Positions 17,193 through 26,747 are shown, counted from the stretch's first letter. The stretch is DNA of 62,577 nucleotides from an uncultured SAR86 cluster bacterium (GCA_902596665.1 CACJUN010000004.1:1-62577), one strand, 5' to 3'. Notes: generated by a model not told the origin, from the letters alone. Made by a program: numbers and translations.

Positions 17193-19060
17193 TGTGTGGC
17201 ATAGCTGGTTTTGTTGACTTTAATGGCTCAAAAATTGATATGAGCCTTCTTAAACAAGCTACCGATGCAATATCCCATAGAGGGCCAGATGGTGAAGGTC
17301 ATTGGTTTGAAGACAATATTGGAATAGGTCATAGGAGATTATCAATCATAGATCTATCTGATCTAGCTGCTCAACCAATGGTTAGCAAAGATCAAAGGTA
17401 TGTTTTATCTTACAATGGTGAAATATATAATTTTAAAGAATTACGGAATGAACTAAAAAATCAAAATGTAAAATTTCATAGTGAATCAGATACTGAAGTA
17501 GTTTTAAATGCTCTTTCTTTGTGGGGTTCAGATGCATTTATAAAGTTCAATGGGATGTTTTCTCTAGCTTTTTTTGATAGAAAGTCAAGAAAACTTCTTT
17601 TAGCGAGGGATAGGTATGGCATTAAACCCCTTTATTATTCTGAACAAAATGGTTTCTTTTCTTTTGCCTCTGAACAAAAATCTATTTTTATAAATCCCAA
17701 TTTTAACAAACAAGTCAATATTGAAGCATTGTATGAGTATTTTACTTTTCAAAATATATTTACAAATCAAACTCTGCTTAAGGATATGAATATTCTCCCA
17801 TCTGGATGTTATTTAGAAGTATCTGCACTTACGGGAGAAAAAAAGTTAACAAGATACTGGGACTATCACTTTGCGGAGCCAAATGATCCTTTAAATAAGG
17901 AAGAATATCTAGAAGAACTACAAAGATTATTTAAACAATCTGTTAAAAGACAATTAGTTTCTGATGTAGAACTTGGTTCTTATTTAAGTGGCGGAATGGA
18001 TTCTGGTTCAATAACTGCTATTTCAAGTGAAGAATTTAAGGATCTTAAAACCTTTACTTGTGGTTTTGATTTGAGTTCCGCCTCTGGTATTGAACTTGCT
18101 TTTGATGAAAGACAAAAAGCAGAGGCTATGTCGGCCAAATTTAAAACTGAACACTATGAAATGGTTTTAAAGTCAGGAGATATGGAAAGATGCCTTCCTA
18201 AATTAGCTTGGCATCTTGAAGATCCAAGAGTTGGACAATCTTACCCAAATTATTATGCTGCTCAATTGGCAAGTAAATTCGTTAAAGTAGTTCTTTCGGG
18301 TAGTGGAGGTGACGAGCTTTTTGGAGGATATCCATGGAGATACTATAGAGCTGCCTCATCACAAAACTTCGAAGAATTCATTGATGAATATTACATATAC
18401 TGGCAAAGGTTGATTAGCAACACACAATTAAAAAAACTTTTTAGGCCAGTTTCAAATGAAGTTAAAAATGTTTGGACTAGAGATATTTTTAGAGATATTT
18501 TTAAAACTCATCAAAATGAATTTAATACTGCGGAAGACTATATCAACCACTCTTTATACTTTGAAGCTAAAACTTTTCTTCATGGTCTATTTATTGTTGA
18601 AGATAAACTTTCAATGGCTCATAGCTTAGAAAGTAGAGTTCCTTTTATGGATAATGACTTAGTTGATTTTGCAATGAGATGTCCAGTAAATCTAAAGTTA
18701 AATAATTTAAATGATGTGATTAGAATAAATGAGAATGATCCAGGACAAAAAAAATTAAATTATTTCAAAAAAACAAATGATGGAAAGCAAATTCTTAGAG
18801 ACATGATGACCTCTTATGTTCCAGAGGATATTTTGAAAGCAGAGAAGCAGGGTTTTTCATCTCCGGATGCTAGTTGGTTCAAAGGAGAAAGTATAGATTT
18901 TGTTAAAAAGGAAATTTACAACTCTTCTGCTCCTATTTTTGATTATATTGATATGAAGGAGACACACTCAATTGTAGATCAACACTTATCAGGAAAAAAA
19001 AATAGCAGACTTTTCATTTGGTCTTTGCTCAATGTAAATGCATGGTTAAGGCAGATTTAA
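17192..19060 (+). CDS. asnB: AsnB-type amidotransferase 1 (asparagine synthase family)
   Basis: Glutamine-hydrolysing asparagine synthase family. The N-terminal glutaminase begins MCGIAGF, with Cys2 as nucleophile, plus HRGPDGEG and YNGEIYNF. The synthetase domain has the pyrophosphate loop LSGGMDSGS (about 266-274) and SGSGGDELFGGY. 622 residues. In surface-polysaccharide loci such proteins (WbpS, WbmI) amidate uronic acids rather than make asparagine. Three copies in this locus make that the likely role here. It ends inside the following gene. Confidence 0.85.
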   Translation: MCGIAGFVDFNGSKIDMSLLKQATDAISHRGPDGEGHWFEDNIGIGHRRLSIIDLSDLAAQPMVSKDQRYVLSYNGEIYNFKELRNELKNQNVKFHSESDTEVVLNALSLWGSDAFIKFNGMFSLAFFDRKSRKLLLARDRYGIKPLYYSEQNGFFSFASEQKSIFINPNFNKQVNIEALYEYFTFQNIFTNQTLLKDMNILPSGCYLEVSALTGEKKLTRYWDYHFAEPNDPLNKEEYLEELQRLFKQSVKRQLVSDVELGSYLSGGMDSGSITAISSEEFKDLKTFTCGFDLSSASGIELAFDERQKAEAMSAKFKTEHYEMVLKSGDMERCLPKLAWHLEDPRVGQSYPNYYAAQLASKFVKVVLSGSGGDELFGGYPWRYYRAASSQNFEEFIDEYYIYWQRLISNTQLKKLFRPVSNEVKNVWTRDIFRDIFKTHQNEFNTAEDYINHSLYFEAKTFLHGLFIVEDKLSMAHSLESRVPFMDNDLVDFAMRCPVNLKLNNLNDVIRINENDPGQKKLNYFKKTNDGKQILRDMMTSYVPEDILKAEKQGFSSPDASWFKGESIDFVKKEIYNSSAPIFDYIDMKETHSIVDQHLSGKKNSRLFIWSLLNVNAWLRQI

Positions 19061-19938
19061 GAATTTTATTTTTTGGAGCTTCAAAATTCGGTTTTAAAGT
19101 ACTTGAAGAAATCTCTAATTATAAGAACTCTAAATTAGTGGGGATAATAAGTGCTCCCCAAAATTTTCGTATTTCATATAGTAAAAAAAAGGTAAAAAAT
19201 TACTTATTTCATGACTTCGAGGCCTTTTCAAATGAAAATAACATACCTTTTGCTTTGATGAAAAATAAAATGGACGACGACGACTTATATAACTTTGGAA
19301 AAAGATCTAATCCTGACATTATCATAGTTGCGGGTTGGTATCATTTGATTACGAAAAAATGGAGAAAGTTAGCTAAATGTTACGGCCTTCATGCATCATT
19401 GCTTCCTAAGTATTCTGGAGGAGCCCCATTAGTCTGGGCAATGATAAATAATGAAAAGGAAACTGGTATATCTTTTTTTGAAATGGATTCTGGAGTAGAT
19501 ACAGGAAAAATTGTTTCACAAAAAAAAGTGGAAATCTCCTCAAATGATTCTATCCAAACGCTTTATGAAAAAATACAGAATTTGGCATTAGAAATTATTT
19601 CTGAAACTTTACCAATGTTTTATGAAGGAAAAGTCACATTAACGGATCAAGACCATTCAAAAAGAACAATATATCCTCAAAGAAAACCCTCTGATGGTGA
19701 AATAGACTGGAATGAAAGTTCAGAATATATTGAAAGATTTATAAGAGCACAAACAAAGCCTTATCCAGGTGCATTCACTATAATAGATGAAAATAAAATA
19801 CGAATATGGAAGGCAAAAATATCTACAGAGAAATTTGGTGAAACTTCTCCGGGCAAATTAATCAAAAAAAATGGAAGCATCTTTTTCATTACAAAAGATG
19901 GATCTATTGAAGTATTAGACCATGAGAATGGAATATGA
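19042..19938 (+). CDS. Formyltransferase family protein 1 (methionyl-tRNA/sugar N-formyltransferase-like), altered catalytic motif
   Basis: Formyl-THF-dependent transferase fold, likely a sugar N-formyltransferase. The family segment HASLLPKYSGGAP and the MDSGVDTGKI segment with the catalytic Asp are clear. So are the RKPSDGEIDW and KPYPGAF motifs of the C-terminal domain. The conserved Asn two residues before the His (NxH in Fmt, ArnA and PurN) is Gly here (YGLHASLLP), so catalysis may differ or be lost. The ATG at 19042 gives 298 residues; a TTG at 19018 would add eight residues deeper in asnB. It overlaps both neighbours. Confidence 0.75.
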   Translation: MVKADLRILFFGASKFGFKVLEEISNYKNSKLVGIISAPQNFRISYSKKKVKNYLFHDFEAFSNENNIPFALMKNKMDDDDLYNFGKRSNPDIIIVAGWYHLITKKWRKLAKCYGLHASLLPKYSGGAPLVWAMINNEKETGISFFEMDSGVDTGKIVSQKKVEISSNDSIQTLYEKIQNLALEIISETLPMFYEGKVTLTDQDHSKRTIYPQRKPSDGEIDWNESSEYIERFIRAQTKPYPGAFTIIDENKIRIWKAKISTEKFGETSPGKLIKKNGSIFFITKDGSIEVLDHENGI

Positions 19939-20687
19939 AAGAAATATTCAAACGAATATGTGACATAGATTTAGGTAAAAAAGATTCTTGGCAAGGTAAA
20001 ATTTTTCTTACATTGGATGTTGATTGGGCATGTGATGAAGTTCTAAATTATGTAATTGATGTTATAGAAGAGTATAAAAATATTAAGGCAACATGGTTTT
20101 TGACCCACAATACTGATGTTTTAGAGAGGTTGCTGGAAAATAAAAACTTTGAAATAGGAATTCATCCAAATTTTAATAATCTTTTAGAAGGTAATTTTTC
20201 TCTTGGAAGATCAAAAGATGAAGTAATAAAAAAACTCATGAGCATAGTTCCAGATGCAATCTCAGTTAGAAGTCATTCAATGACTCAGAGTTCGCAGATT
20301 ATAGATAACTTTTTGAAAAGAGGATTAAAGTTTGATTGTAATCATTTTATACCCCATCATTCACAAAATTCATTATTTCCTTGGAAACACTGGAGTGGAA
20401 TTATAAAAGTTCCTTATATGTGGGAGGATGACATAGCAATTTTAGAGAAAGATCCCTTTAAAGTTTCGAAAATATTAAAATCTGATTCAATAAATGTTAT
20501 CGATTTTCATCCACATCATATCTTTCTGAATTCTATTGATATGAGAGCATATAATGAATCAAAGAATTTCTATAGTAACTTTAAAAAACTAAAAAAATAT
20601 AGAAATAATCAAAAGAATGGGGTTGAAAATTGGTTTAGATCAGTTTTAGAAATTAGCAATGAAGATAGCAATTATTGGAAGAACTGA
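19935..20687 (+). CDS. NodB-like polysaccharide deacetylase-fold hydrolase
   Basis: A 250-residue protein with the metal-dependent hydrolase pattern of the NodB/PuuE superfamily. FLTLDVDWACDE (about 24-35) carries the Asp pair, GIHPNFNN (about 74-81) the metal His, VRSHSMTQS a third motif, and VIDFHPHHIF the C-terminal His motif. There is no signal peptide, so it acts in the cytoplasm, probably on a nucleotide sugar or lipid-linked sugar. It lies between two formyltransferase genes and overlaps the second by 29 nt, which suggests an acyl or formyl substrate. It is reminiscent of WbmS-type proteins of Bordetella O-antigen loci; that similarity is from memory and moderate. Confidence 0.65.
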   Translation: MKEIFKRICDIDLGKKDSWQGKIFLTLDVDWACDEVLNYVIDVIEEYKNIKATWFLTHNTDVLERLLENKNFEIGIHPNFNNLLEGNFSLGRSKDEVIKKLMSIVPDAISVRSHSMTQSSQIIDNFLKRGLKFDCNHFIPHHSQNSLFPWKHWSGIIKVPYMWEDDIAILEKDPFKVSKILKSDSINVIDFHPHHIFLNSIDMRAYNESKNFYSNFKKLKKYRNNQKNGVENWFRSVLEISNEDSNYWKN

Positions 20688-21579
20688 AACTTTATTTGAG
20701 TCTGCCGAGAGAATATCATTATCTGGACATGATGTTTGTTTAATTATTACCTCTAGAGCTGCTCCAGAATACAAGAAGAAAGAAGATGATTTTGAAGACT
20801 TAGCTAGAGAATTGAAATGTCCATTTTTAAAAGGAAGTAATATTGTTAAATTTAAGCAGCAAATACTTAAGGAAGCACCAGATTTAGGAATAAGTATGAA
20901 CTACACAGGTATAATTCCTCAAGAAATTATAGATCTTTTCCCGCTTGGTATTCTTAATGCGCACGGTGGAGATTTACCAAAATATAGAGGGAATGCCTGC
21001 CAGGCTTGGGCAATTATAAATGGAGAAAATAAGATTGGACTATGTATTCATAAAATGATTGGAGATGAGCTAGATAGCGGAGAAATAATAAACAGAAGTT
21101 ATCTTTCAATTAATTTAAACACAAAAATTACTGAAGTCTTCTCTTGGATGCACGAGCAAATACCATCCATGTTTTTATCCTCAATTCAAAAATTTATTAA
21201 AGATCCAAATTACATTCTTGAAAGACAGTCAGATAAGAAAGAAGATTCATTAAGGTGTTTTCCAAGAAAACCTGAAGATGGAAAAATTGATTGGTCTAAA
21301 ACATCAGATGAAGTTCTGAGATTGATAAATGCTTCTAATAAACCTTTTTCAGGCGCTTTTACAAATTATAAAGGTAAAAAAATTGTTATATGGGATGCTA
21401 TTAAGGTAGAAGATGAGTCTAACTTTTTAGCAGTCCCAGGCCAGATTACCTCTTTAGATTCCAATTTTATCGAAGTAGCATGCGGAAAAGGAAAATTGAG
21501 AATACTCAAGGCCTCTGAAGATCAAAAAGAGATATTAATAAGCAACCTAATTCAGTCATCAAGAGACAGGCTCTCCTAG
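20659..21579 (+). CDS. Formyltransferase family protein 2
   Basis: Second formyltransferase-fold protein, 306 residues. Here the catalytic triad looks intact: LNAHGGDLPKYRGN contains Asn and His, and GDELDSGEII contains the Asp. The C-terminal part has PRKPEDGKIDW and NKPFSGAF, as in sugar N-formyltransferases and ArnA/Fmt. The N-terminus (KIAIIGRTETLFES) differs clearly from formyltransferase 1, so the two are not a recent duplication. Its first 29 nt overlap the NodB-like gene. The acceptor is unknown but is probably an amino sugar of this locus. Confidence 0.75.
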   Translation: MKIAIIGRTETLFESAERISLSGHDVCLIITSRAAPEYKKKEDDFEDLARELKCPFLKGSNIVKFKQQILKEAPDLGISMNYTGIIPQEIIDLFPLGILNAHGGDLPKYRGNACQAWAIINGENKIGLCIHKMIGDELDSGEIINRSYLSINLNTKITEVFSWMHEQIPSMFLSSIQKFIKDPNYILERQSDKKEDSLRCFPRKPEDGKIDWSKTSDEVLRLINASNKPFSGAFTNYKGKKIVIWDAIKVEDESNFLAVPGQITSLDSNFIEVACGKGKLRILKASEDQKEILISNLIQSSRDRLS

Positions 21580-21581
21580 AT

Positions 21582-22847
21582 ATGTTTTTGTTCAAGGTTT
21601 TTAAAAAACTTATATATTATTTTTTTTCATTTCTTGAGTTATTTTTTCTTTCAAAATTAGTTCAGTTACTTCTTCTATTTATTTTTTTTATAACAACTTT
21701 CCCCCTTCGCTGGATTAGAAGTAGCAATAAAAGTAGGATTTTTTTTGGAACTGACCCAATAATAAATAATATACTTTGGTCCAAATCTCTTAAAGATAAG
21801 ATCGATAGATCAGATTCTGTAGTACATTTTCATGATGATTCTTTTATTGCGAAAGCTGAAGAATATGATCATATAATCGAGTTTTATTTTTTTAAATTTC
21901 CAAAAACATATAATCAGAAAATCTTAACTCTATATGCTATTTTAAACTCTATTATTATCTATTATAAATATGATTTTTTCTGGATTTCATTTAATGGCGG
22001 GCCACTCAACAAAACTATTCTGGGGAGATATGAGATATTATGGTTAAAGTTTTGCAAGAAGAAGGTTATTCTCTTTCCTTTTGGTTCTGATTCTTATATC
22101 TACTCTGAATTAAATGATAAAACCCTACAGCACGCTCTTCTTTCTTCTCAGTATCATCATTTAGACGATCAGGACAAGATCAAAAAAAATAAAAAGCTCT
22201 TTTTTAAATATTTAGATTTCTATCCTGCATCGTTTCAAGACAATGATTCTTATATTCCAAAATGGAGCTTTGTAAGACCGTGTTTTTTTTGTACAAATAT
22301 TAATAAATTTAAGCCATCCCATAGGCCAAAAAAGGATGTTGTAACAATTGCACATGCTCCAAATCACAGAGGATTCAAAGGCACTTATTTTATTCAGAAA
22401 GCAATAAACGAATTAATGGATGAAGGTTACAAAATAGAATTTCTTCTAATCGAAGGAATGGAACAAGATGATTTAGCTAAAGTCTTTTCGGAGAAAGTTG
22501 ATATATTAGTAGATCAGATCATATTCAATGGAATCGCCATGTGTGCTATTGAAGGAATGTCATCTGGAATACCTGTAATTGCGAATTTAGAAGAAACAGA
22601 CACAGTACTTTTTTTTAAAAGATTCTCTTTTCTAGATGAATGTCCAATCTTTTCAGCTAATATTGAGAATATAAAAGATAAGATTAGAGAATTATTAGAT
22701 GATGAAAATAAAAGATCAACTTTGGGAAAGTTAGGTCGAAAATATGTAGAGAAATATCATAGTCCTGAAGCAGTTTCCTCTGATATTCTTAAAATAATTG
22801 ATAGCCTAAAAAATAATAAATCTTTGCTTAATTATTATATTGATTGA
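21582..22847 (+). CDS. Glycosyltransferase, family shared with 23950 and 26748 (member 1)
   Basis: 421-residue GT-B-like glycosyltransferase with an N-terminal hydrophobic segment (about 12-42), so membrane-anchored or peripheral. The C-terminal half has HAPNHRGFKGT (about 255-265) and DILVDQ (about 300-305), followed by a Glu-containing EGMSSGIPVI motif typical of nucleotide-sugar binding in GT1/GT4-like enzymes. FNGGPL and PFGSDSY in the N-terminal domain recur in its relatives. Donor and acceptor are unknown. It begins 2 nt after formyltransferase 2. Confidence 0.7.
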   Translation: MFLFKVFKKLIYYFFSFLELFFLSKLVQLLLLFIFFITTFPLRWIRSSNKSRIFFGTDPIINNILWSKSLKDKIDRSDSVVHFHDDSFIAKAEEYDHIIEFYFFKFPKTYNQKILTLYAILNSIIIYYKYDFFWISFNGGPLNKTILGRYEILWLKFCKKKVILFPFGSDSYIYSELNDKTLQHALLSSQYHHLDDQDKIKKNKKLFFKYLDFYPASFQDNDSYIPKWSFVRPCFFCTNINKFKPSHRPKKDVVTIAHAPNHRGFKGTYFIQKAINELMDEGYKIEFLLIEGMEQDDLAKVFSEKVDILVDQIIFNGIAMCAIEGMSSGIPVIANLEETDTVLFFKRFSFLDECPIFSANIENIKDKIRELLDDENKRSTLGKLGRKYVEKYHSPEAVSSDILKIIDSLKNNKSLLNYYID

Positions 22848-22853
22848 GTCCTT

Positions 22854-23711
22854 ATGAGAATTTTAGTAACAGGTTCAAACGGTTTATTGGGTTCTGTTTT
22901 GATAGAAAAACTATCCGAAAATGGCCATGATGTATTTGCTATTTCAAAAAAAGGACTTAGGAAAGATAAAAATATAAATTATCTAGAGTTAGATTTATCG
23001 AAAGAATGGGATATAGAATGCTTGCCAAAAAATATTGATTCTATTTACCATCTTGCTCAATCTAATGAATTTAGGAATTTCCCTCATCAGGCATTAGATA
23101 TTTTTACTGTAAATTTGGCTTCAACTGCAAAACTTCTTGATTATGCTTATAAAGAAAATGTGAAAAAATTTGTATTTACTTCCTCTGGAGGTATTTATGG
23201 TAACAGCAATAAACCATTCTCAGAAGAACAACCCTTCATTCAATCAAAAGAGTTAGGTTATTACTTGGGAACTAAAGCTTCCAGTGAAATTCTAGTAGAA
23301 AGTTATTCATCAAAAATAATTACTGTTATTTTGAGGCCCTTTTTCATATATGGAAAAAATCAAAATAAGTCTATGTTAATTCCAAGACTTATAACAAATG
23401 TAAAAAATGGTAATGAAATCTCAATACAAAAAAAGGGCGGAATAAAAATTAATCCTATTCATGTTAGTGATGCTTCTGAAGCTGCTATGAATTGTTTAAA
23501 TTTAGAAGAAAGTTCAATTTACAATTTGGGCGGTCCAGAAATTTTAAGCTTGGAAGAAATAATAAATTTAATTGGTTCCGAGCTGAATATAAAGCCAAAA
23601 ATTAAATATTCCAACGATGAGCCATTAGACCTAATTTCTAACATAGAAAAGATGAAAAAAGATTTATTTTCTCCAAAGATAAAGATTTCAGATTACATTA
23701 AAGACCTTTAG
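22854..23711 (+). CDS. NAD-dependent epimerase/dehydratase (extended SDR, second type)
   Basis: 285-residue extended SDR. The cofactor motif is VTGSNGLLGSVLIE (about 4-17), the Ser/Thr residues are in FTSSGGIYG, and the catalytic pair is YYLGTK. RPFFIYG and NLGGPEILSLEE follow the family pattern. It is shorter than the other epimerases in the locus and most like NAD(P)-dependent sugar-nucleotide epimerases or reductases of unknown substrate. It is the last plus-strand gene before two genes on the opposite strand. Confidence 0.7.
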   Translation: MRILVTGSNGLLGSVLIEKLSENGHDVFAISKKGLRKDKNINYLELDLSKEWDIECLPKNIDSIYHLAQSNEFRNFPHQALDIFTVNLASTAKLLDYAYKENVKKFVFTSSGGIYGNSNKPFSEEQPFIQSKELGYYLGTKASSEILVESYSSKIITVILRPFFIYGKNQNKSMLIPRLITNVKNGNEISIQKKGGIKINPIHVSDASEAAMNCLNLEESSIYNLGGPEILSLEEIINLIGSELNIKPKIKYSNDEPLDLISNIEKMKKDLFSPKIKISDYIKDL

Positions 23712-23949
23712 TTTTAGGTGAAAATTATTCATAAACCGCAATAATATTGCATCAAAAATACTTGATAATTTCGAAATACGCGAATTAAGCAATATCGCTT
23801 GTTAGGGCTAATGCGTACTTATTTGAGATTTTTTCTAGTTTTCTGCTTATCTAATCTTATTTTTTAAGTAATTCTAGTTAGGTTTCACCTATTCTTGCTC
23901 TTTTTTTGATTTTAGTCAGTTTTCTATCATTCACTGAGAAATAACAATA
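23712..23949. other. Non-coding gap between convergent genes, with a long-range inverted repeat
   Basis: This 238-nt gap is the longest gene-free stretch inside the polysaccharide locus. A 9-nt inverted repeat, TAGGTGAAA (23715-23723) and TTTCACCTA (23883-23891), brackets most of it. TACGC and GCGTA form a further short inverted pair inside. No open frame of note, tRNA or clear Rho-independent terminator is seen. It may hold the transcription stop for both convergent units or be the scar of a rearrangement. Confidence 0.4.
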
Positions 23950-25131
23950 TCAAACTCGTCTCGGATAAAGTCCTATAGATTCATTTATATTAAGAAAGAC
24001 CTTACCTACTGATTCAATAGAATGCATGCTTCTAACAAAATCAGGACCTTTTTCTGAAGTTTTTTGAAGCATATCAGGAGACTCATAAGCTTTTTTTATT
24101 TTATGAAAAATATTTTGCGGAGTAGCATTTATTAGAGGTAGGTTTTCACGAGATAATATTCCTTTTTGTGAGTAAAAATCTAAGAGATCATCTCTCAAAT
24201 AACATATAACTGGCTTCTCGAGTGCCATGGATTCAATTGCAAACATTGCATACCAACCAATAATAAGTTGATCAACTATTAGGTCAGCATTACTAATTTC
24301 ATTTAGCACATCATCGTTTGATTTTTTTTCTATTAGTCTAAGTTCAATATCGTAACCTTCATTTTTCAATCTATCTACCGCATCAATTAAGTAAAAAGTT
24401 CCTTTAATATTTCTATGATTGGGAGCATGGAGAATCTTAAAAGTATTATTTCTTTCTCTTTCTTTAAAATATTTATCCCTTATGCTTTCAATATCAATCG
24501 AGAAATGTGCAGACATTAAAGTATCCCAATGATGCATATAGTCAACCCAATCACATCCTGAAATTACATGGTCAGAATGAGTGGTCCATCTATCGATATT
24601 TATAGAAATCCTTTTTCTTCTTAATTTATGTCCCGGATAGTCCAAAGTCATTGCATCTTTGTAAAGAAAGTTGTTAGTCCTCGATAAATCTTGTACATCT
24701 CCTCCATATGGCATCACAACTACTTTTATTTGAGCTACTTTAAGCAAATATGGTTCTAAAGAAGACAAAACTTTAGAGTTTTGTAAGGGACCGCCGTTAA
24801 AATATATATAAATTGCTTCATATCTGAAAATCAAAAATAAAAAATCAATATGCAAAATGTGTTGAAAAATCCTCTTTAAATACCTATTTTTAATAGAAAT
24901 AATTTGATCAAAATCTTTCGTTATGAAAAAGACGTCATTTACAAAAGTTTCTGCTGAATAACCATATTTCTCCAGAGCTTTTTTGTGATAAATATTATTT
25001 ATGAGTGGCTCAGGTCCAAGTCCTATCTGGTATTTTTTGTTAAAAAACTTAGAAATCCAGCAAATTGCAAAAAGTAAAGGAATATAAAGAATTTCAATTA
25101 TTGAACCTATAAACTTTGCCAAGATAGACAT
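23950..25131 (-). CDS. Glycosyltransferase, family shared with 21582 and 26748 (member 2)
   Basis: 393-residue relative of the protein at 21582. Shared landmarks in the same order are GPEPLINNI near residue 40, FNGGPL near 110, PYGGD near 141, HAPNHRNIKGT near 237, ADLIVDQ near 281 and an acidic AIESMALEKPVI motif. A hydrophobic N-terminal helix (about 8-28) suggests membrane association. It lies on the minus strand, just downstream of the flippase gene (4-nt gap), and forms a two-gene unit with it. Sugar specificity is unknown. Confidence 0.7.
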   Translation of the reverse strand: MSILAKFIGSIIEILYIPLLFAICWISKFFNKKYQIGLGPEPLINNIYHKKALEKYGYSAETFVNDVFFITKDFDQIISIKNRYLKRIFQHILHIDFLFLIFRYEAIYIYFNGGPLQNSKVLSSLEPYLLKVAQIKVVVMPYGGDVQDLSRTNNFLYKDAMTLDYPGHKLRRKRISINIDRWTTHSDHVISGCDWVDYMHHWDTLMSAHFSIDIESIRDKYFKERERNNTFKILHAPNHRNIKGTFYLIDAVDRLKNEGYDIELRLIEKKSNDDVLNEISNADLIVDQLIIGWYAMFAIESMALEKPVICYLRDDLLDFYSQKGILSRENLPLINATPQNIFHKIKKAYESPDMLQKTSEKGPDFVRSMHSIESVGKVFLNINESIGLYPRRV

Positions 25132-25135
25132 GTTG

Positions 25136-26596
25136 CTAGATAAATTCCCTTAAATCTGAATTAATCAATTTTCGTAAGATAAAATAAACAAGAATAAAAT
25201 AGAAAATTAGGATACATGATTTAATTAATATTAACTCAAGAATGATCTCAAAAGTATTTAACCTGAATGATACAAACATCAAGACAAATCCTAATACAAT
25301 CAAATTTAAATTAAATTTTGCATAGGGAATATAGTGAAGTTTCTGGCTATAAATCAAATATGAGCTTGTAAGAAACATATAAGATATTAGTGTAGATATT
25401 GCTGCTCCGATACTTCCGTATTTTTCTATTAGAAAGAAGTTTATAGAAACATTTAATAAACAGGAGATCCAAGTTAACCGAGCAAATAGAAAAGTTTTTT
25501 TCTCTATACTGATGCCCAAGCCGGTAAATTGCTGAGTAGTTTGAAAAACAATTGAAAATATAAGAATTATTCCAGGAATCAAGCTAGGGTAATAAACTTT
25601 ATTCAATAGAGTTCCAATAACCTCGCCTAAAAACAACATTAAGAATCCTGCAATACCCATAATTATCGATAGAATTACTAAAAGAATATCTGCATAAATT
25701 TTTTTGTAGCTTGATGGATTATCTGTTTTTATCTTTATAGAAATTGGAGACCAAGCCAATCCTAAAGCTGTAGAAACCATTAATAGGATCATAGAAAATT
25801 TGACCGCAATAGAATAAATGCCAACCTCTGCAGCATCTATAAAGTATAAAAGCATCCATCTATCTATACTTCCAAATATCCAAAAAGCTATCATTGTAAA
25901 AATAAATGGGTATCCATACGAGATAATCTCTTTTCTCCAATATTTACTGTAAGAGCCTCCTTTAAAATATTTTTTAACAAAAAAGTAACCTAGTGGGATA
26001 GCGGCAATAGTTACAAGTGCTTGAACAGTCAAAAGTCCATCTACTCCTAATTTTAGGTATGCGACAACGTAAACTCCCAAGAGCGCTCCAACTATTCTAG
26101 ATAAAAATGTTGTTATAAAAAAATGAACTGGATTAAATCTAAGTCTCATGACATCAAAAAATATAGAAAGTAATTGCTGAGAAAACATCAATAAAATGGA
26201 GGAAAAGTATGCAATCCAAGTAAGATTCTGGAAATCTCTTGGGAAAACTTCATAGAAAAAGGGCAGAAAAAGTAAACCAACAATCGATGATATGGATGTA
26301 GAAACTATTATTATATCCAGTCCGGTTCTCAAAAGATTAGATCTATCTCCTTCAGACGTATTTTCATCCCAATAAAATCTAGATAAAGAATTGTTAATGC
26401 CTATATTAGAAACAATCATTAAAAGCCAAGTTATAGTAGCAATTATTTCTACAAATCCGTATGCGGTCGGATTAAGAGCATTAGATATAATCGGGAAAGT
26501 AAAAAATGCGACTAATTTTGTAAAGAAATCAGTTGCTCCATAGATTCCAATATCCTTTATTAATCGAGAAACAATAGACTTTGAAGATGATGACAT
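25136..26596 (-). CDS. wzx: Polysaccharide flippase, Wzx type
   Basis: 486-residue integral membrane protein with about 12-14 hydrophobic segments and few long loops, as in the MOP/PST flippase superfamily. The beginning (IGIYGATDFFTKLVAFFTFPIISN) is typical of O-antigen flippases, given here in parts: GIYGATDFFTKLVAF followed by FTFPIIS. It would move undecaprenyl-diphosphate-linked repeat units across the inner membrane. It lies first in a two-gene minus-strand unit, divergent from the glycosyltransferase at 26748. Confidence 0.85.
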   Translation of the reverse strand: MSSSSKSIVSRLIKDIGIYGATDFFTKLVAFFTFPIISNALNPTAYGFVEIIATITWLLMIVSNIGINNSLSRFYWDENTSEGDRSNLLRTGLDIIIVSTSISSIVGLLFLPFFYEVFPRDFQNLTWIAYFSSILLMFSQQLLSIFFDVMRLRFNPVHFFITTFLSRIVGALLGVYVVAYLKLGVDGLLTVQALVTIAAIPLGYFFVKKYFKGGSYSKYWRKEIISYGYPFIFTMIAFWIFGSIDRWMLLYFIDAAEVGIYSIAVKFSMILLMVSTALGLAWSPISIKIKTDNPSSYKKIYADILLVILSIIMGIAGFLMLFLGEVIGTLLNKVYYPSLIPGIILIFSIVFQTTQQFTGLGISIEKKTFLFARLTWISCLLNVSINFFLIEKYGSIGAAISTLISYMFLTSSYLIYSQKLHYIPYAKFNLNLIVLGFVLMFVSFRLNTFEIILELILIKSCILIFYFILVYFILRKLINSDLREFI

Positions 26597-26747
26597 ATTT
26601 TTGAATTTTTTGGATTCTAAACGAATAAATTCACATGTGGTATTTTTTTATAAGATCATAGATACTTTGTTTTGTTAATATGTATTTAAGAATTACTCTA
26701 TCTCGATTATTTCAATCTTTTGAAGATATAGCTAAAGAATCTATTTA
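26597..26747. promoter_or_regulatory. Divergent promoter region between wzx and glycosyltransferase 3
   Basis: The 151-nt gap separates genes that start in opposite directions, so it must carry or adjoin promoters for both. It is extremely AT-rich with several TATAAT-like hexamers on both strands. None has a convincing -35 at the right spacing, so no specific promoter is called. Confidence 0.35.

Noticed and set aside
23775-23818. Nested short inverted repeats resembling an integron attC site
   Set aside because: The core-site consensus (RYYYAAC ... GTTRRRY) is not met and no cassette genes or integrase are nearby.
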